NCBI RefSeq assembly: GCF_019799925.1
Contig: NZ_JABGCG010000004.1
Span: 372,001 to 436,000 of the forward strand
Source of the DNA: Blastococcus sp. CPCC 205250
Lineage (GTDB): Bacteria; Actinomycetota; Actinomycetes; Mycobacteriales; Geodermatophilaceae
Direction: 5' to 3'
DNA: 64,000 nt
A model generated the notes under the pieces. It ran no database searches. It was not told the DNA's origin and worked only from the letters and a program-made list of their open reading frames with translations. This document shows, piece by piece, positions 60,446 to 64,000 of the stretch. A program made the position numbers and the translations under genes. The stretch's first letter is position 1, and every line of letters begins with the position of its first letter.

Positions 60446-60882
60446 CGGTCGGTCCCCCCGGGTCCCTCGAGCTCGAGTCGGCCGCGGGCCTCGATCTCCC
60501 GCCGGGAGAACCGCAGCCCACCGTCGCCGCGCAGGAGGTGGTCGCGGTAGGTGCCGGCGACGACGGTGCGCGCCCCGGCGTTCACGAAGACGAAGGGAGC
60601 GACCGCCACCACGGTGCCGTCCGGCTGCGGCTCGACGGCCGGCAGGCCCGGCAGGTGCGCGCCGACCGGCGAGCCCTCGGCGAAGCGGACCAGCGCGTCG
60701 CGGCCGGTGACGGTGCCGGCCGTGTGGACCAGCTCGCCGTCCTCGGTGAACAGCCGGCTCCACGCGGGCAGGTCCCGGGCGTCGATGAGGCGTGCGTACT
60801 CCGCGTGCAGCTGGACGACGTCGGCCAGCACCAGCGCACGCTCCGGGGCCCGGTCGGTGTCCCGGTGCAGGTCCCCGCTCAT
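60442..60882 (-). CDS. SnoaL/NTF2-like protein
   Basis: This 146-residue SnoaL-like protein has LHAEYARLIDARDLPAWSRL then FTEDGELVHTAG and the C-terminal strands GTYRDHLLRGDGGLRFSRRE. The layout matches the SnoaL_4-type family with an acidic pair in the first helix. It may act as hydratase, isomerase or scaffold. The ATG at 60882 overlaps the FadE stop, and its stop overlaps the LLM start, so all three genes are translationally coupled. Confidence 0.82.
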   Translation of the reverse strand: MSGDLHRDTDRAPERALVLADVVQLHAEYARLIDARDLPAWSRLFTEDGELVHTAGTVTGRDALVRFAEGSPVGAHLPGLPAVEPQPDGTVVAVAPFVFVNAGARTVVAGTYRDHLLRGDGGLRFSRREIEARGRLELEGPGGTDR

Positions 60883-63032
60883 CGGCCGGCGGGCAGCCGC
60901 AGACGCCGCTTCGCCAGGATGTTGCGCATCACCTCGGAGCTGCCGCCGGAGATCGTCTGGACGCGCGACCACAGCCAGGCGTCCTGCAGCCGGGCAGCGG
61001 CTGCGACCCCGGCACCCTCGGCCGGCCCGTACGTCGCGACCAGCTGGGTGCCGTACCGGGCGATCTCGTTGTAGGCCTCGGTGTAGAGCAGCTTGGCGAT
61101 CGGCCCCTCGGACTCGCCCTCCCGGCCGGCGAGCACCCGCTCGACGTGGCCGGAGACGAAGGCGCGGGCCGCCTCGAACCGGGCCAGCAGCCGCGCGATG
61201 TCGCTGCGCACGACGGCGTCCTCGGCCATCGGTCCGTCGTCGGACCGGAGCTCCCCGGCGACGGCGAGGACGTCGGACAGCAGCTGCTCCAGGAGCACGA
61301 CGTTGGCGCCGACGTTGACCCGCTCGACCTCCAGGCCGGACATCGCGACGGCCCAGCCCTGCCCCACCTCGCCGAGGACGTGCTCCGGTCCGAGCACGAC
61401 GCCGTCCATGAAGGTCTCGTTGATGTCGACGGCGTCGCTGTTCATCCGGATCGGCCGCACCTCGACGCCCGGGGCGTCCATCGGCACGATGAACACCGTC
61501 AGGCCGGCGTGCCGCTTCGGCTCCGCGGACGTGCGGACGAGCGCGAGCCCGTTCTGGGCCCAGTGCCCGTCGGTCGTCCAGGTCTTCTGGCCGGTGAGCA
61601 CCCACGAGCCGTCGCCGCGCTGCTCGGCGCGGGTGCGCACGCCGGCCAGGTCGCTGCCGGCGTCGGGCTCGCTGAACAGCTGGCACCAGATGTCCTCGAC
61701 GCCGCGGATCCGCGGCAGGTACCGCTGTTGCTGCTCCGGCGTACCGAACTCCAGCAGGACGTGGCTGGCCAGCTGCACCTGGTCGATGGCGCGGGGGGCC
61801 CGGGCGCGGATGAGCTCCTCGGTGACGACGAGCTGGTGCACCGGGCGGAAGCCGGGGCTGCCGCCCCACTCCTCGGGCCACCAGCCGCCGAGCAGGCCGG
61901 TGTCGTAGAGGGTGCGGTACCAGGCCCGCAGGTGCGCCTCCTGCTCCGGCGTGGTCGGCGCCCGGTGCCCCTCCCGGGCCGCCGGCGGGTCGCTCCCGGC
62001 GATCACGGACCGGACGTGCCGGCGGATCTCCTCCGTGCCGGCGATCGCGGGCCGGTCCCCCTCGAGCGCGGCACGCATCTCCTCGGCGGACGGTGCCACC
62101 GGCCTGCGGACCGCGGCGTCCACGACGGCCCGGCGGACGGCGTGGTGGACCGGCCACTCCCAGGTGACACCGAGCCCGCCGGAGAGCTGGACGCAGTCGT
62201 CGAGCGCGACGGGGGCGCGCTCGCCCAGGAAGGTGTGCGCGGCCCGGACGAGCGCGGCCGCGTGCGGGGCGCGGTCGGCCAGCGCCGTCGCGGCCGCGGA
62301 CACCAGGGCGTCGGCCGTGACGACGAGGACCTCGAGGTCGACGAGGCGGTGCTGCAGCGCCTGGAAGGCGGCCAGCGGCTGCCCGAAGGCGGTCCGCTCC
62401 GACAGGTGGCGGGTGACCCGCTCCACCGTGACCGCGAGGGCGCCCAGTGTGTCCGCGCAGGCGAGCAGGACCGCGGCCTCGGCGAGCGCGTCGCGGTCGG
62501 CGTCCGGCAGCGCGCGAGCCGGGACGTCCCGGGCGGTCAGGAGCACGGTGCCGCGACTGCTGTCGAGGGCGTCGGCCTGCGGCCGGGACGCGAGGCCGGC
62601 CGGGTCCAGGGCGACCAGCGGCGCCCCCGGGGACGCCAGCACCAGCACCCGGGGCGACTCCGTACCAGGCACGGCGTAGGTGCCCGAGACCCGCCACCCC
62701 CCGGCGCCGGACGTCGCGCCCGGCCGCTCGACGAACGCCCCGGCGGCCGTCCCCTCGACGAGCTGGGCGGCCAGGTCCTCGTCGCCCGGCGAGCCGGCGA
62801 GGGCCGCGGCGGCGACGAGGGTGCCCGCCACCGGCAGCGGCGTGAGCGCCCGGCCGGCCTCGGTGGCGACGGCGACGGCCTCGACCACGTTCCACCCGCT
62901 GCCGCCGTGCGGCTCCGGGGTGAGCAGGCCGAGCAGGCCGAGCCGTCCCAGGTCGGCGAGGGTCCCGCCGCCGCCCAGCACGCCGTGCGCGGTGGAACGC
63001 AGGAGCCCGAGCTCCCCGGAGTCGGTGGTCAC
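60879..63032 (-). CDS. Fused acyl-CoA dehydrogenase (two FadE domains, FadE34-like layout)
   Basis: This 717-residue protein consists of an N-terminal acyl-CoA-dehydrogenase-like half (residues about 1-330, with RTAFGQPLAAFQALQHRLVD) and a complete C-terminal half (about 335-717, with LFSEPDAGSDLAGVRT, the loop TTDGHWAQNG and ISGGSSEVMRNILAKR). Single-chain fusions of this length, such as FadE34, act on steroid side chains. The GTG at 63032 is chosen; GTG at 63041 is possible. It is the first gene of a three-gene coupled operon and the counterpart of the two-gene dehydrogenase at 46549-48679. Confidence 0.88.
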   Translation of the reverse strand: MTTDSGELGLLRSTAHGVLGGGGTLADLGRLGLLGLLTPEPHGGSGWNVVEAVAVATEAGRALTPLPVAGTLVAAAALAGSPGDEDLAAQLVEGTAAGAFVERPGATSGAGGWRVSGTYAVPGTESPRVLVLASPGAPLVALDPAGLASRPQADALDSSRGTVLLTARDVPARALPDADRDALAEAAVLLACADTLGALAVTVERVTRHLSERTAFGQPLAAFQALQHRLVDLEVLVVTADALVSAAATALADRAPHAAALVRAAHTFLGERAPVALDDCVQLSGGLGVTWEWPVHHAVRRAVVDAAVRRPVAPSAEEMRAALEGDRPAIAGTEEIRRHVRSVIAGSDPPAAREGHRAPTTPEQEAHLRAWYRTLYDTGLLGGWWPEEWGGSPGFRPVHQLVVTEELIRARAPRAIDQVQLASHVLLEFGTPEQQQRYLPRIRGVEDIWCQLFSEPDAGSDLAGVRTRAEQRGDGSWVLTGQKTWTTDGHWAQNGLALVRTSAEPKRHAGLTVFIVPMDAPGVEVRPIRMNSDAVDINETFMDGVVLGPEHVLGEVGQGWAVAMSGLEVERVNVGANVVLLEQLLSDVLAVAGELRSDDGPMAEDAVVRSDIARLLARFEAARAFVSGHVERVLAGREGESEGPIAKLLYTEAYNEIARYGTQLVATYGPAEGAGVAAAARLQDAWLWSRVQTISGGSSEVMRNILAKRRLRLPAGR

Positions 63033-63251
63033 GACGTCCACCCTGCGGCAACAGCCCGGACCCCGGCGGCGGCGGCCGGCTCGGCGTCCCCGGTGGAGTG
63101 ATCGGGGACGGGCACCCTCGTGAGCACGACGACCTCCGTCCCGCGGTCCGGCCGGCCGCCGCGACCGGCCGATCCGCGTGTGGGCGGAAGGGCCGGTTCG
63201 CGGCACCGGCTGCCGCTGACGCCCGGACGGCGTCCCGCCGTCGAGCTACTA

Positions 63252-63265
63252 TTGATTTCGACGTC
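63252..63265 (+). promoter_or_regulatory. CTGACATCGACGTC-type site 9
   Basis: TTGATTTCGACGTC matches 11 of 14 positions and lies within the palindrome TTTCGACGTCGGAA. It is in the 407-bp gene-free region between the fused FadE (63032) and the binding protein (63440), where I see nothing else. Confidence 0.5.
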
Positions 63266-63439
63266 GGAAGCTAGGTAGCGTCGCCGTCGGCTGTCAAGTG
63301 CCGGACCGCGACCCGACCGCGGTGCCGGCTCCCGGCACACGGGCGCTCGGCCCGGAACGTCGGCGCCTGCCTGTGGTGCGACCCGTGATCCCGATGTGGA
63401 CCGACCGGTCCAGATCCGCTGCGCTGAGGAGATGCCTGG

Positions 63440-64000
63440 ATGAGGACGAGGACCCGGACGCTGGTCGGCGCGACGTGCGCGCTACTGCTGGCACTGACCG
63501 CCTGTGGCACCGACGACGAGGAGCCCGGGGCCGCCGGTGGCGGAGCCGAGAACACCGGCAGCGCGAGCGGCGGTTCCCAGAACGTCAAGATCGGCATCCT
63601 CACCCCGCTGAGCGGGCCGGCCGCGGCCACCTACGGCACCAACGCCCGTACCGGGGTGGAGGCCCGCCTGGCCGCCTACGCCGAGGAGGGCGGCCAGTGC
63701 GCCGACGTGGAGTTCGAGGTGGTCGAGGCCGACGACACGTCCAACCCCGCGGGGGCACTGGCCAGTGCCCAGCGCCTGGTGCAGCAGGAGGACGTCTACG
63801 CGATCCTGTCGACCAGCCCCTTCACCTTCGGCGGGATCCAGTTCCTCACCACCCAGGCGAGCGACATCCCCGTCCTGGGTGACGCCACCGACCAGAACCC
63901 GGGCTGGCGCGAGCCGGGCAACAACCTGTTCCAGTCCCAGGCCGTGCCCGACCCCGCGCACGTCTTCGGCCAGCTGGGCGAGTACTTCTCCGCGATCGGC
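63440..64000 (+). CDS. LivJ-like substrate-binding lipoprotein (cut by window edge)
   Basis: The first 187 residues of a type-1 periplasmic-binding protein are visible. The lipobox is LLALTAC, followed by a Gly/Ser-rich linker and VKIGILTPLSGPAAATYG. It is paralogous to the protein at 48748, sharing RLAAYAEEGG-like and LVQQEDVYA segments in the same order. The ATG at 63440 has GAGGAG upstream. The gene continues past the right edge. It is divergent from the fused FadE gene, with a motif site in the shared promoter region. Confidence 0.9.
   Translation, partial: MRTRTRTLVGATCALLLALTACGTDDEEPGAAGGGAENTGSASGGSQNVKIGILTPLSGPAAATYGTNARTGVEARLAAYAEEGGQCADVEFEVVEADDTSNPAGALASAQRLVQQEDVYAILSTSPFTFGGIQFLTTQASDIPVLGDATDQNPGWREPGNNLFQSQAVPDPAHVFGQLGEYFSAIG

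Noticed and set aside
1..64000. tRNA, rRNA, insertion sequence or phage genes
   Set aside because: No cloverleaf-like sequence with a CCA-proximal T-arm, no transposase or integrase motifs and no target-site repeats were seen by eye. A dedicated RNA scan was not possible.

Overview
The window is high-GC DNA with many GTG starts, end-to-start overlaps (ATGA/GTGA), F420-type luciferase-like oxidoreductases, a P450 with a [3Fe-4S] ferredoxin, and FadE/SCP-x/DUF35 systems. This combination points to an actinomycete, perhaps near Geodermatophilales or Pseudonocardiales. The lineage is inferred from style only: there is no rRNA or marker gene. I see no tRNA, rRNA, CRISPR array, integrase or insertion sequence. 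About sixty genes are packed closely. Almost all are catabolic, so this reads as a degradative chromosome segment.

Region 1 (1-14.9 kb), C2/C3 hydroxyacid utilisation. A five-gene leftward operon (glcD, glcE, glcF, malate synthase G, glcG) turns glycolate into glyoxylate and then malate. Around it lie a tartronate-semialdehyde-reductase-like enzyme, an enol-lactonase-like hydrolase, a D-2-hydroxyacid dehydrogenase with a family-5 solute-binding lipoprotein, and a decarboxylating 6-phosphogluconate dehydrogenase. A LacI-family regulator sits in the middle. Five copies of a palindrome close to GGCAACCGGTTGCC lie in front of all these units, so they look like one LacI regulon.

Region 2 (15-21.7 kb), mixed genes: a decayed LuxR-type response regulator, an internally duplicated membrane protein with a divergent TetR regulator and a clear operator, a 664-residue tannase-like/PKD protein, and a dihydrodipicolinate-reductase-like enzyme.

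Region 3 (21.7-30.3 kb): a P450/ferredoxin/SDR operon, a TauD dioxygenase/SDR/DUF1330 operon, an enoyl-CoA hydratase-like gene, an acyl-CoA dehydrogenase/thiolase pair and a small orphan protein.

Region 4 (30.4-42.3 kb), the most unusual part: an apparent eleven-gene leftward operon. In transcription order it encodes a [2Fe-2S] ferredoxin, a carboxymuconolactone-decarboxylase-like protein, a Rieske oxygenase, an amidohydrolase-fold protein lacking its HxH, an EthD-like protein, an aldehyde dehydrogenase, the two subunits of a B12-dependent acyl-CoA mutase, a class III CoA-transferase, an acyl-CoA synthetase and a MeaB-type GTPase. A TetR gene is divergent from it. The order suggests oxygenation of a branched substrate, oxidation to an acid, CoA activation and B12-dependent carbon-skeleton rearrangement.

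Region 5 (42.3-64 kb): several short beta-oxidation/aldolase operons (LLM-MaoC-CitE; DUF35 plus thiolase-fold aldolase; two-subunit and fused FadE dehydrogenases; CoA-transferase/ligase; three crotonase-fold enzymes in all with region 3; SnoaL-like proteins; an epimerase flanked by two paralogues of unknown family) and two orphan lipoprotein substrate-binding proteins. The enzyme types resemble steroid or polycyclic side-chain degradation. Eight promoters in regions 3 and 5 carry matches to CTGACATCGACGTC, three of them exact, which implies a shared regulator.
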